From assembly GCA_017467625.1 (NCBI GenBank), contig JAFUSN010000002.1:8756-72755 (forward strand): 64,000 nt of DNA, given 5' to 3'. The notes beneath the pieces are model-generated. The model was given only the letters and a program-made list of their open reading frames with translations. It ran no database searches and was not told the DNA's origin. This stretch comes from RGIG1681 sp017467625. GTDB taxonomy: Bacteria; Bacillota; Clostridia; Christensenellales; UBA1242. The position numbers and the translations under genes were made by a program. This document shows, piece by piece, positions 41,602 to 50,159 of the stretch (positions within the stretch are counted from its first letter, which is position 1; the number at the start of each line of letters is the position of its first letter).

Positions 41602-44235
41602 ATGGAAACAAGAGATAACAAGTTTAAACTATTTTGTAAAAATCATATTGACAGCCTGATTGTTGTTGGCGTCATTTTTGTTTTATTTAACATTTTTTTC
41701 TTAATAAATGGTGCATTTCCATACGGAAATGGCACAATTTTATTTAGCGATTCATATTATCAAATTGGTGAATTTACTCAATATGTTTTCCGAGTTTTTC
41801 AAGGTAAGGAAAATTTGTTTTTTACTAATTCACTTGGTGGGAATTTTGAAGTGTTTTCAACAATTGAATACATGCTTTTAAACCCATTTTACTTGGTTAC
41901 ATTTTTTGGTGGATATGATCATATTTATCAAATGTTTAACATTTCGCTTGTTTTGATGTTTATGTTCAATGCACTCGTTATGATTTGGTTTACAAGAAAG
42001 CACTTTAAAAATGTTAGAACACTTTATCGTATTTTACTTACAATTTTGTTTACCTTTTCTGCATATTTTTTGCTTAACTACGCTTTTGTTACCTGGCTCA
42101 TTTATCCTGGAATTTTAATTCTCGTTATTGATGCATTTATTGAGCTTGTTAAAAATGGCAAAATTGCTAGGTTTTCAATTTTAATGACATGGTATGTTAT
42201 CACAAGTTTTTCAGTTGGAATTTTTACAAATTTGATTTTGTTTTTAATTATAACCGTTTTTGTTGGCTTTTTAATTCCCAAAAATAATAGAGGTGAAATT
42301 TTCAAGAGAGTTTTTGTTGGATATTTATTTGCGGCGATTGCTTCTGTGATTATTTTGTTCCCATCAATAATGGCAATGATGCAAACCTCAAGAACGATTT
42401 CAACAATTGGGGCACTTGCTACTGACAAATTAATTTTCACACCGGCAACCCTCAATGGTGTGGTTATTGATTTTGTTCCGTTAATTATGTTTTTTGTATA
42501 TTTATTTACATTGTTGAAAAAAGATAGAAAATCAAGTGAATTTAAATTTTTAATTACAACTTTTGCAATTCTAATATTCCCATTGATTTTTAATTTAAGT
42601 TTAAATCTTTTAAATGGCGGGGTGTATGCTGGATTTGCAAGCAGATTTTACTTTTTGCTTGGAACAATGCTTCATTTGACAACATTTAAAATGATTGATG
42701 CCAAACAGGAAAGTAATGTTGCCACAGACTCTAATGTAAAGAGTAGTAAACCTGTTTTAATCTCTTTAACTTTAATTAGTATTATTGCGGTGATAATTGT
42801 TCTTTTTTGGATAGTTACGCAGTATGATGCACTTGGTGCAAATTCAAAATCACCAGCATACTCCAAAATTGATATATTTAAAGTTTTTGGTTTAATATTT
42901 CTTGCGGCATTTTTGCTTTTTGCATTTGTTTCATTTATGACCAAACAAAATCAACTTAGTTTCAAAGTGTTTAAAACATTTGGTATTTGTTTAGTTGTTT
43001 TTTCAACCATATTAAATTGTTTAACATTCTCATCAAACATGACGAGTAAATATAATTTAAGTGAAATTAAAGAAATTTCAAAGGAAATGACTCAAAACGA
43101 ACGGGTTGGGATTAAAAATGGTTATCCAAATGATTTAAATTTCAACTCGGAAAATATGTATCTTTTTTCATCGTTAATTCCTAAAGTTTCCAGAGATGCA
43201 TATGTTTCAATTTCAAAACAAAATTCTGTAACAGCTGTTTATAGCAAGTATTTTACCATTTTGGCAGATTCTCTTGTTGGTTTAAAATATTATGTTTATG
43301 AAGAAGAAATGAATAGACCATATTTAAATTTGATAAAAAAGACTGAGAATTATTATTTATATGAAAATACTCTTGCTTCGTCGGGCGCGATTTTGTTTAA
43401 CAGAGATTTTAAATTTGATTCAAAGCTTGGTGTTTACCAAAATTTTGAAAAATTAAAAGAAAGTTTTGGCGTTTCAGGCGTGCTTTTTAGTGAAGTTGAA
43501 CCAACGATAACTGAGCTTAAAATTGATGGATACTCTGACTATAAAGTGATTAACATAAATTATACAGCAAGTGAAGACATTATATTATACTCAAATTTGT
43601 ATGCCACAAAACCAAATGAAAAGGATGTACCAATCGAACTTAAAAAATATTCTCCAAATGTAGGGAGAATTGAGACGGAAACTGATTGTGACCTAGTTAT
43701 GTTAAGTGCTGGCGAAACATACGATAAAAACATTGTTTTGCAAGATAGCGACTACAGTAAATTAGAGTTTAATGTGCTTAATTATAATGTTGCAAAAGCT
43801 CTTTGTGAAAAATTTCAAGAAAACAGTTTGGAAATAAAAAAATCGCAAAACTTTGTTTCTGTTTCTGGCACGGTTTCTGAAAATAAAAACCTTGTGGTTT
43901 TCTATGTTGATGTGCTTGGAAATGAAATTGAACTTAACGGCACTAAAGTTGAAAATGCTGAGATTTATTCATCATTCATTTCAGCTGAACTTGAAGCAGG
44001 CGAGTTTACACTTAAGGCAACCTACACTTATCCACATTTAAAAAAGTGGATTTTTGTTGCAGCACTTGGAATTTTGGTTATTGTTGGGCTTGCAATTTGC
44101 TATAAATTTACAAAATTTAAACACATAAATGTAGTTATGCCGGGGTTATTTTATGGCGTTTCAATTGCAATTTTGTCGATTTTTTACTTATTTGGTTTAA
44201 TTTTAACTTTTTATAGAATTATACTTTTAATTTAA
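41602..44235 (+). CDS. YfhO-family integral membrane protein
   Basis: 877-residue multi-spanning protein of the YfhO family (GT-C fold). About twelve hydrophobic segments fill residues 15-480 and two more lie at the C-terminus (about 815-870). The family N-terminus is clear: ILFSDSYYQIGEFTQY near 52-67 and NSLGGNFEVFSTIEY near 85-99, with the acidic residue of the catalytic loop. YfhO proteins take part in glycosylation of lipoteichoic acid or other surface polymers in other Firmicutes; the substrate here is not known. The ATG at 41602 replaces a GTG 21 bases upstream, which falls inside the promoter. Confidence 0.87.
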   Translation: METRDNKFKLFCKNHIDSLIVVGVIFVLFNIFFLINGAFPYGNGTILFSDSYYQIGEFTQYVFRVFQGKENLFFTNSLGGNFEVFSTIEYMLLNPFYLVTFFGGYDHIYQMFNISLVLMFMFNALVMIWFTRKHFKNVRTLYRILLTILFTFSAYFLLNYAFVTWLIYPGILILVIDAFIELVKNGKIARFSILMTWYVITSFSVGIFTNLILFLIITVFVGFLIPKNNRGEIFKRVFVGYLFAAIASVIILFPSIMAMMQTSRTISTIGALATDKLIFTPATLNGVVIDFVPLIMFFVYLFTLLKKDRKSSEFKFLITTFAILIFPLIFNLSLNLLNGGVYAGFASRFYFLLGTMLHLTTFKMIDAKQESNVATDSNVKSSKPVLISLTLISIIAVIIVLFWIVTQYDALGANSKSPAYSKIDIFKVFGLIFLAAFLLFAFVSFMTKQNQLSFKVFKTFGICLVVFSTILNCLTFSSNMTSKYNLSEIKEISKEMTQNERVGIKNGYPNDLNFNSENMYLFSSLIPKVSRDAYVSISKQNSVTAVYSKYFTILADSLVGLKYYVYEEEMNRPYLNLIKKTENYYLYENTLASSGAILFNRDFKFDSKLGVYQNFEKLKESFGVSGVLFSEVEPTITELKIDGYSDYKVININYTASEDIILYSNLYATKPNEKDVPIELKKYSPNVGRIETETDCDLVMLSAGETYDKNIVLQDSDYSKLEFNVLNYNVAKALCEKFQENSLEIKKSQNFVSVSGTVSENKNLVVFYVDVLGNEIELNGTKVENAEIYSSFISAELEAGEFTLKATYTYPHLKKWIFVAALGILVIVGLAICYKFTKFKHINVVMPGLFYGVSIAILSIFYLFGLILTFYRIILLI

Positions 44236-44385
44236 ATTCAAATGTGTTAAAATGAATTCAACAAAAGATAAATGAATTTAGTTCAAAAGAAAATTTTTCG
44301 CTAGAGTTTCACAAATGAAAAACAAAAAGAACAAAAGAAGCGGGCGAAATAAACTAAACAAAATAAACAAAAGATAAAAGGTGAG
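44236..44385 (+). other. possible small RNA or long 3' trailer
   Basis: A TAAAAT box at 44248-44253, with only a weak -35 match, could start a transcript of about 150 bases ending at the terminator at 44386-44416. Otherwise this is the trailer of the yfhO-like message. No credible protein: the only frame is a 20-codon Lys/Asn run without a ribosome site. Confidence 0.25.
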
Positions 44386-44416
44386 TTGGGGTGGCTCTGG
44401 CTGCTCCAATTTTTTT
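44386..44416 (+). terminator. terminator downstream of the yfhO-like gene
   Basis: TTGGGG pairs with CTCCAA across a 12-base G/C-rich loop, followed by seven T. Confidence 0.7.
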
Positions 44417-44429
44417 GTGCGTATTTGCT

Positions 44430-44457
44430 TTGGATTATAAAAATTTTGTGATAAAAT
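44430..44457 (+). promoter_or_regulatory. promoter of the 44477 orphan gene
   Basis: TTGGAT-16-TAAAAT, followed by a GAGGTG ribosome site. Confidence 0.65.
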
Positions 44458-44476
44458 AACTTTGTGAGGTGTATAT

Positions 44477-46165
44477 ATGTCAAAACTTCTAAATGCTGCT
44501 GATGGAAATGTGCTCAAAGGGGCAAAATTTGTTAAAAATGCAAAGTTTTATAAGGATATGTTTGCGTTTTATAAAGCTTATGAAGCTATTGTTTCGGCGG
44601 ACAAAGAAAAACTTCCAAATTATGTTGTTAGCACCGACGGTGAGTTTTTGCTTGATGGAATTTGTCTTTTCATTAGGAACTATGCCAGTGAATTTGATTT
44701 TGAAAGCACAAAACTCACACTAAATTATTTAAAGGTTTTGTATTACACCATTGCAAGTTATTCGGCTGATGAAAACTTGCCTGAACTTGATATAATTCAA
44801 CGGGAATTTGGTGAATATTTAAAGGCGAGTGAAGAGCTTGCAATTCCAGCAAGAGATGAATATGAAAAACGGAAACAACTTGCAGATGATTGCAAAGCTA
44901 AATATGAAAAGGCAAACAATGCTTATGCCCACTATATTATTTCCGGAAAAATATGTAACATTTTATCAATTTTTTTGATGTGTTTTGGAATTTTTGGAGG
45001 AATGATTGCAACATCATTCTACTTTCTTGGCAAATTTGGGCTCACGCCAGCAATTGTAACCGCTTCAATTTCGGTTTTAGTTGGTTTTGTTTTATTTTTT
45101 GTGCTTAAGTTTTTGAGTAATAGCATTGAAAAAAATTCAGGTGAAAAATTATACACAATTCAAAGGCAAAAAAAAGCCAAGGATGAAGCCGTTGAACTTT
45201 TTAAACAATCACTTGTGAAATATTCAAAAATTGAGTGTGAAAGATATGAATATTCACACAACTTTGCAGTTGAATTGTCGTCTTATTATAAAAAGACATC
45301 ATTTGATGAAATTTTAAAGAGGGCAAGACAATATAAACTTTTAACTTTCAATGTAAAAAATGACATTGAAAACCTATTTCTTTCACAAGCAGGAACTAGA
45401 AATGAAATTATCAAAAGTTTAGATATGGTTAAAGCTGATATTGATTCAGATAAAATTCTTGCTGAAATTTATGGGAAAATTGTTGATAATGATTGGTTAT
45501 ACTTTGATTCTTCAGTTAGATTCACATTTATAAAAAAATTTATTGAATTTGCAGAAAAGAGTTTTTCATGGACTCTTTCTTTTGAGGGTAAAGGGATCAA
45601 TCCATTTGGTGTGAATGTTAAAGAAATTGCCAAAGAGCGTGTTGCATATTTAAAGTCTGGAGATTCGCTTTTGGTTAGTTCAAAATTTGATGCGCTTATG
45701 AAAACTTCCCACATAAAAAACTCAAAGAAGTTTAATGTTAAAAATGTTTCAAGTGCAGATGAGCTTAGGTCAGTTAAACTTGAATATTTAAATCACTTTT
45801 TAAGTTATGCAAATCTTCAAAAATTCAACAATTTATTTTATGATACAAAAATTGAGGGCGATGCAAGTGTGAGCGAAGAAATTGTTGAACAAAATAAAAA
45901 AATTCCAATTTCAGTTATGCTGAACATAAAAATGCTTGAGTTTAAGCTGGGGCTTGAAAACAGTGATTTCCAACTCATCAATAAAATTGCAGAAGATATT
46001 GAAAAAAGAGCGGTTGGAAAAATGGTTAACATTGCTGGTTCAAGATATGATATGTTAAAAACTGAGAACGATTTGCGAGATAACTTAATTAAAAGCATTG
46101 AAGATTTTGGTGATTACATAAAATATTGGGTTGGCGAGAATTGTTATGTGGCATATAAATTTTAA
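44477..46165 (+). CDS. hypothetical protein with a central membrane hairpin
   Basis: 562-residue protein of no family I recognise. Residues 1-155 are soluble and helical, ending in a Lys/Glu/Ala coiled-coil-like stretch. Two hydrophobic segments (about 160-180 and 190-212) form a likely membrane hairpin. Residues 220-562 are soluble, charged and mostly helical. GAGGTG precedes the ATG and a terminator follows the stop. The layout (cytoplasmic-helical-hairpin-helical) resembles structural or scaffold membrane proteins, but no motif supports a specific job. Confidence 0.72.
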   Translation: MSKLLNAADGNVLKGAKFVKNAKFYKDMFAFYKAYEAIVSADKEKLPNYVVSTDGEFLLDGICLFIRNYASEFDFESTKLTLNYLKVLYYTIASYSADENLPELDIIQREFGEYLKASEELAIPARDEYEKRKQLADDCKAKYEKANNAYAHYIISGKICNILSIFLMCFGIFGGMIATSFYFLGKFGLTPAIVTASISVLVGFVLFFVLKFLSNSIEKNSGEKLYTIQRQKKAKDEAVELFKQSLVKYSKIECERYEYSHNFAVELSSYYKKTSFDEILKRARQYKLLTFNVKNDIENLFLSQAGTRNEIIKSLDMVKADIDSDKILAEIYGKIVDNDWLYFDSSVRFTFIKKFIEFAEKSFSWTLSFEGKGINPFGVNVKEIAKERVAYLKSGDSLLVSSKFDALMKTSHIKNSKKFNVKNVSSADELRSVKLEYLNHFLSYANLQKFNNLFYDTKIEGDASVSEEIVEQNKKIPISVMLNIKMLEFKLGLENSDFQLINKIAEDIEKRAVGKMVNIAGSRYDMLKTENDLRDNLIKSIEDFGDYIKYWVGENCYVAYKF

Positions 46166-46168
46166 AAT

Positions 46169-46193
46169 AAAGCAAGAGAATTCTTGCTTTTTT
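46169..46193 (+). terminator. terminator after the 44477 gene
   Basis: AAAGCAAGA pairs with TCTTGCTTT around GAAT, followed by T. Confidence 0.88.
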
Positions 46194-46212
46194 ATTTGTG
46201 CTTAAATTCAAG

Positions 46213-46241
46213 TTGCATTTTTGACAGTTTGAATTTATAAT
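46213..46241 (+). promoter_or_regulatory. promoter of prfB-tsaD
   Basis: TTGCAT-17-TATAAT, about 20 bases before the prfB ATG and its AAGGAG site. Confidence 0.75.
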
Positions 46242-46262
46242 TGATTAAGTAAGGAGAAAGTT

Positions 46263-47373
46263 ATGTTTGATGTTAATGAACTTAAACTTTTAGAAGAAAG
46301 TGCAATTCAAACTATTCACTGTCTTTGACAAGGAAGGGCTTGAATTAAAATTAAAAGAACTTGAAAAGGAAGAACAAAATCCTGAAATTTATAAAGATTT
46401 TGAAAAAATGAAACAGGTTGGTGTTCAAAAAAAATCGGTTACCTTAATTCTTGAAAAAATTAACGGTGTTAACGGTGAACTTCAAGATTTAAAGGAAATG
46501 TATGAACTTCTAGAGAGCGAAAATGCGAGCGAAGATGAGTGGAAGGTGTTTGAAAAAGATGTAAAAAAACTATCAAAAGAAATAGATTCACTTTACATTG
46601 AAACGCTTTATTCTGGTGAAAATGATATGTGTTCTGCGCTTGTTGAGCTTCACTCAGGTGCTGGTGGTGAAGAGGCACAAGATTGGACGGATATGCTTCA
46701 CCGAATGTATTTAAGGTATGCAGAAAAACAAGGTTATTCGGCAAAGGTTGTAAACTATTTGTATGGTGACGGCGCTGGATATAAGTCCGTTACGCTTTTA
46801 ATTGAAGGCGAACATGCTTATGGAAATTTAAAGTGCGAAAGGGGTGTTCATAGGCTTGTTAGAATTTCACCATTTGACGCAAATAAGCGCAGGCACACAT
46901 CGTTTGCAAGTGTTGAAGTTTCACCGATTATTGAAGAAACAAATTCAATTGAAATTCGACCTGAAGACATAAAAGTTGACACTTTTAGAAGCGGAGGTGC
47001 TGGTGGTCAACATATAAACAAAACTGAATCTGCCGTCCGCATTACTCACATCCCAACTGGAATTATTGTTGCTTGTCAAAATGAAAGAAGTCAAACGCAA
47101 AACAAAGAGTTTGCAATGAAAATGCTTTATGCAAAGCTTGCTGAAAAAAGAGAGCGTGAAAAGGAGGCTGAAAGACAGGCAAAACTTGGACTTCAAATGA
47201 AAATTGAGTGGGGAAGTCAAATTAGATCGTATGTGCTTTGCCCATACACAATGGTAAAGGACCATAGAACCAATTTTGAGGTTGGGGATGCTGATGCGGT
47301 GCTTGATGGAGAAATTCAGCCATTTATCAATGCAAAATTGAAATTTGATAAATCAAATGAAAAGTTGAATTAA
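46263..47373 (+). CDS. prfB: peptide chain release factor 2, programmed +1 frameshift
   Basis: RF2 ends translation at UGA and UAA. It is encoded in two frames: ATG 46263 with AAGGAG upstream reads 21 codons to CTT, then an in-frame TGA (46326-46328). The sequence is CTTTGAC, the universal RF2 frameshift site; slipping +1 gives GAC and the frame continues to 47373, for about 369 residues. The catalytic GGQ is in RSGGAGGQHINKTESAVR near residue 240. The stop-codon reading region follows the family. The usual purine-rich (AGGGGG-like) stimulator before the slip site is absent; the bases there read ATTCACTGT. tsaD follows by 11 bases. Confidence 0.95.
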
Positions 47374-47384
47374 AGAGGAAAATA

Positions 47385-48404
47385 ATGAAAAAAGATGTGC
47401 TTATTTTAGGAATTGAATCAAGTTGTGACGAGACTTCTGTTTCAGTTGTAAAAAATGGAAGAGAGGTGCTTTCAAATATAATTTCATCACAAATTGACAT
47501 TCATAAGCTTTATGGCGGGGTTGTGCCAGAAATTGCTTCAAGAAACCATGTTATGAATATTGATGGGGTTTATGAAGAAGCACTTAAAACAGCAGGTGTT
47601 ACAATTGATGACATTGATGCAATTGCAGTAACTTATGGTGCTGGCCTTTTGGGTGCGTTAATTGTTGGTGTCAACTTTGCAAAAGCACTTGCCTATGCAA
47701 CCAAAAAGCCGCTTATTGCGGTTAATCACATTGAGGGTCATATTGCGGCCAACTATATTGCTCATGCGGAACTTGAGCCACCTTTTGCGTGTTTAATTGT
47801 TTCTGGCGGGCACACAGCGCTTGTTAAAATGGATTCATACACAAGTCGTAAACTTATTGGAACAACCACTGATGATGCCATTGGTGAGGCTTTTGATAAA
47901 GTTGCTCGTGAATGTGGGCTTGAATATCCAGGTGGACCAAATGTTCAAAAACAGGCTGAAAAAGGCTCGGCGAATATAACTTTCACTGGAATGTTGAAGG
48001 AAAAAATTACTGATTTTAATTTTTCATACAGCGGCTTAAAAACAGCTGTTATAAATTATATTCACAACAAAAAACAAAGGGGCGAAGAAGTTAACGTTCC
48101 TGACATTTGTGCAAGTTTTCAGGAAGAGGCTGTTTCACAGGTTGTAAATAAATCTGTTTTTGCGCTTAAAAAGTTTGGTTTTGACAAAATTGTTTTAGCT
48201 GGGGGAGTGTCGGCAAATTCAAGGCTGCGTAGTATGATGGATGAAAAGGCTTCTGCGGTGAATGCAAAGGTTTATTATCCACCAGTAAAACTTTGCACTG
48301 ATAATGCTGCAATGATTGCTGCTGCTGGCTACTATAATTTCATGGCTGGCAAATCTATTGTTGATCCAAAAGAACTGGCACCAACCAGCAACATTGCACT
48401 TTAA
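47385..48404 (+). CDS. tsaD: tRNA threonylcarbamoyladenosine biosynthesis protein TsaD
   Basis: 339-residue ASKHA-fold enzyme that, with TsaB, TsaC and TsaE, makes t6A at position 37 of ANN-reading tRNAs. The metal ligands H115 and H119 lie in NHIEGHIAAN; LGIESSCDETSVSVV opens the protein and the GGVSAN nucleotide loop lies near 270. AGAGG precedes the ATG. No tsaB or tsaE gene is in the window. It is the second gene of the prfB transcript. Confidence 0.96.
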   Translation: MKKDVLILGIESSCDETSVSVVKNGREVLSNIISSQIDIHKLYGGVVPEIASRNHVMNIDGVYEEALKTAGVTIDDIDAIAVTYGAGLLGALIVGVNFAKALAYATKKPLIAVNHIEGHIAANYIAHAELEPPFACLIVSGGHTALVKMDSYTSRKLIGTTTDDAIGEAFDKVARECGLEYPGGPNVQKQAEKGSANITFTGMLKEKITDFNFSYSGLKTAVINYIHNKKQRGEEVNVPDICASFQEEAVSQVVNKSVFALKKFGFDKIVLAGGVSANSRLRSMMDEKASAVNAKVYYPPVKLCTDNAAMIAAAGYYNFMAGKSIVDPKELAPTSNIAL

Positions 48405-48421
48405 TAGAGGTGTCATGCCCT

Positions 48422-48437
48422 TAACGCGCGCGCGTTA
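48422..48437. other. 16-bp perfect palindrome with alternating CG core
   Basis: TAACGCGCGCGCGTTA is fully self-complementary and contains ten alternating C/G bases (48425-48434), 18 bases after the tsaD stop and before the rpmG promoter. No T-run follows, so it does not look like an ordinary terminator. Similar CG runs occur at 18120 and 63360. Confidence 0.7.
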
Positions 48438-48469
48438 TAAAATATTTCAAAATAAAGTCAAATTTTCTA

Positions 48470-48498
48470 TTGACAGAAAAGGAGGCTTGTGATATTAT
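48470..48498 (+). promoter_or_regulatory. promoter of rpmG-secE-nusG
   Basis: TTGACA-17-TATTAT, about 50 bases before rpmG. Confidence 0.82.
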
Positions 48499-48503
48499 AT
48501 GAT

Positions 48504-48536
48504 AGCACCTACCGCGATGGCAAGGTGTTAATTTTT
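48504..48536 (+). promoter_or_regulatory. leader hairpin before rpmG
   Basis: GCACCT and AGGTGT can pair, with an inner ACC/GGC stem around GCGAT, and the hairpin is followed by ATTTTTTG and then the GAGGAG ribosome site of rpmG. It begins at about the expected transcription start. The shape fits a short attenuator or mRNA-stabilising hairpin. I do not recognise it as a known leader class. Confidence 0.45.
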
Positions 48537-48550
48537 TGAGGAGAAAAATT

Positions 48551-48700
48551 ATGAGAAATAGAATTACACTTGAATGCACAGAATGTAAGAGTCGTAACTA
48601 CGATACCTACAAAAACAAAAAGAATGACCCAGACAGATTGACATTCACAAAATATTGCCCAGTATGCAAAAAACACACAGCTCATAAAGAATCAAAGTAA
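48551..48700 (+). CDS. rpmG: ribosomal protein L33
   Basis: 49-residue zinc-ribbon form of L33. The four Cys ligands are present as CTEC near residue 9 and CPVC near 37, with typical KNKKNDPDRLTFTKYCP between them. GAGGAG precedes the ATG. It leads rpmG-secE-nusG, the usual bacterial arrangement. Confidence 0.95.
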   Translation: MRNRITLECTECKSRNYDTYKNKKNDPDRLTFTKYCPVCKKHTAHKESK

Positions 48701-48713
48701 GTAGGAGAGCGAA

Positions 48714-49055
48714 ATGGCAAAAAATAAAAACAAGCTACCAGCAAGCAGTGAAATGGAAAAGTCTGATGAAGTTTTATCTGTAAAGCAAAAACCTTCAAAA
48801 GAAGAAATTAAAGCTGCAAAAAAAGCTGAGAAAGAAAAAGCACAAAAGCAAAACGCAAAAAAACAAAGAGAAAAGGTTAAGAGAAACAGAGCAAAGGAAA
48901 CTGTTTCAGAACTTAAAAAAGTTTCTTGGCCAACCTTTGGAAAAGCTGCAAAACAAACAGGTGCAGTTTTGGTTGTTGTTGCTATTTTTACGCTTGTCGT
49001 TTTAGGTATTGATACGCTTCTTGCTTGGCTTTTGAAACTGATTATTAATATATAA
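48714..49055 (+). CDS. secE: preprotein translocase subunit SecE
   Basis: 113-residue small subunit of the SecYEG channel. The conserved part is at the C-terminus: ETVSELKKVSWPTFGKA (about 63-79) and a single membrane helix (about 83-108). The N-terminal 60 residues form a Lys/Glu/Ala-rich, probably helical extension, longer than the 60-70 residues typical of Gram-positive SecE. It lies between rpmG and nusG. Confidence 0.94.
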   Translation: MAKNKNKLPASSEMEKSDEVLSVKQKPSKEEIKAAKKAEKEKAQKQNAKKQREKVKRNRAKETVSELKKVSWPTFGKAAKQTGAVLVVVAIFTLVVLGIDTLLAWLLKLIINI

Positions 49056-49072
49056 TTTAGAAGGATAAGAAC

Positions 49073-49612
49073 ATGATTGATTTATCAAAGTTAGATGAGC
49101 CAAAGTGGTATGTGCTTCACACATTCACTGGCTATGAAGCAATGGCAGTTGACAGTCTTAATAAATGTATTGCAAAAAACAATCTTCAAGACTACATTTT
49201 GGAAGTTAGAATTCCAATGGAAACAGTTATTGAAGAAGGCAAAAATGGAAAGAAAAAGGCTGTTGAGAAAAAACTTTTCCCTTGCTATATCTTGATAAAA
49301 ATGAGATATACTGATAGCCTTTGGCACACAATTGTCAACACAAGGGGTGTTACTGGTTTTGTTGGTCCTCAAGGTCGTCCACTTCCACTCACAGAAGAGG
49401 AAGTTAAAAAGATGAAACTTGAAAAGACAGTTGTTGACATTAAAGTTGAACCAGGTCAAAAAGTTAAGATGATTGATGGTGCTCTTGAAGGTTTTGTTGG
49501 AACAGTTATCTCAGTTGACAGTGAAAATGGAAAATGCAAAGCTGAAGTTGAAATGTTTGGCAGACCAACAGCTGTTGATGTTGATTTATCACAAATTGAA
49601 ATTCTTGATTAA
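49073..49612 (+). CDS. nusG: transcription termination/antitermination factor NusG
   Basis: 179-residue elongation factor. The NGN domain starts with PKWYVLHTFTGYEAMA and ends around RGVTGFVGPQGRPLPL (about 94-109); the KOW domain holds VKMIDGALEGFVGTVISVD (about 131-149). It binds RNA polymerase and links it to the ribosome. It follows secE by 17 bases and is separated from rplK by a structured leader. Confidence 0.96.
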   Translation: MIDLSKLDEPKWYVLHTFTGYEAMAVDSLNKCIAKNNLQDYILEVRIPMETVIEEGKNGKKKAVEKKLFPCYILIKMRYTDSLWHTIVNTRGVTGFVGPQGRPLPLTEEEVKKMKLEKTVVDIKVEPGQKVKMIDGALEGFVGTVISVDSENGKCKAEVEMFGRPTAVDVDLSQIEILD

Positions 49613-49617
49613 TTTGT

Positions 49618-49705
49618 TATATTCGGGTTGCCGCCCGTTTATATAAAGTGGGAGAGGTAAATTTTTCATGCCTCAACAAACCACATTATCCTAAAGTTTA
49701 GGATA
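49618..49705 (+). promoter_or_regulatory. structured leader of rplK-rplA, candidate L1 autoregulatory site
   Basis: The nusG-rplK spacer holds three hairpins: CGGG/CCCG at about 49624-49638; a larger fold in which GTGG (49649) pairs with CCAC (about 49680) around GAGGT...ATGCCTC; and TCCTAAA/TTTAGGA next to the AAGGAG ribosome site. In E. coli, L1 represses its operon by binding a leader that mimics its 23S site; the GTGGGAG...ATGCC arrangement would fit such a site. The assignment is inference. Confidence 0.5.
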
Positions 49706-49717
49706 AAGGAGAAATTT

Positions 49718-50149
49718 ATGGCAGCAAAAAAGAAAATTAAAGCAGTCGTAAAAATCCAAATTCCTGCTGGAAAAGCAACCGCAGGTCCTCCAATTGGTTC
49801 AAGTCTTGGACCTCATGGAATTAACATTGGTCAATTTGTTAAGGATTTTAACGATAAAACTGCAGGACAAGCTGGACTTGTTATTCCAGTTGTCATGACT
49901 ATCTATGAAGATAGAAGTTTTGAATTTATTTTGAAGACACCACCTGTAGCCGTTCTTATTTTAAAAGAACTTGGAATGGAAAAGGGTTCAGGTTCTCCAA
50001 AAGCAACAAAAGTCGGAAAACTTACCGCAGCTCAAGTTGAGAAAATTGCAAAAATTAAATTACCAGATCTCAACACAACAAGCTTAGAATCAGCTAAGAG
50101 CATGGTTAAGGGAACTGCTCGTTCAATGGGCGTTACAGTAGTAGACTAG
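49718..50149 (+). CDS. rplK: ribosomal protein L11
   Basis: 143-residue stalk-base protein. KIQIPAGKATAGPPIGSSLG (about 12-31) with GPHGINIGQFVKDFN is the classical N-terminal signature, and the C-terminal RNA-binding domain includes KLPDLNTTSLESAKSMVKGTARSMG. An AAGGAG site precedes the ATG. rplA follows by 10 bases. Confidence 0.97.
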   Translation: MAAKKKIKAVVKIQIPAGKATAGPPIGSSLGPHGINIGQFVKDFNDKTAGQAGLVIPVVMTIYEDRSFEFILKTPPVAVLILKELGMEKGSGSPKATKVGKLTAAQVEKIAKIKLPDLNTTSLESAKSMVKGTARSMGVTVVD

Positions 50150-50159
50150 GAGGCAGATT

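Noticed and set aside
44314..44376. 20-codon Lys/Asn-rich frame before the 44477 gene
   Set aside because: No ribosome site, low complexity, and it lies in a probable transcript trailer.
46326..46328. In-frame TGA early in prfB as a pseudogene or TGA-to-Trp recoding
   Set aside because: It is the CTTTGAC autoregulatory frameshift site of RF2; Trp is TGG throughout and other genes end normally at their stops, so neither decay nor recoding is needed.
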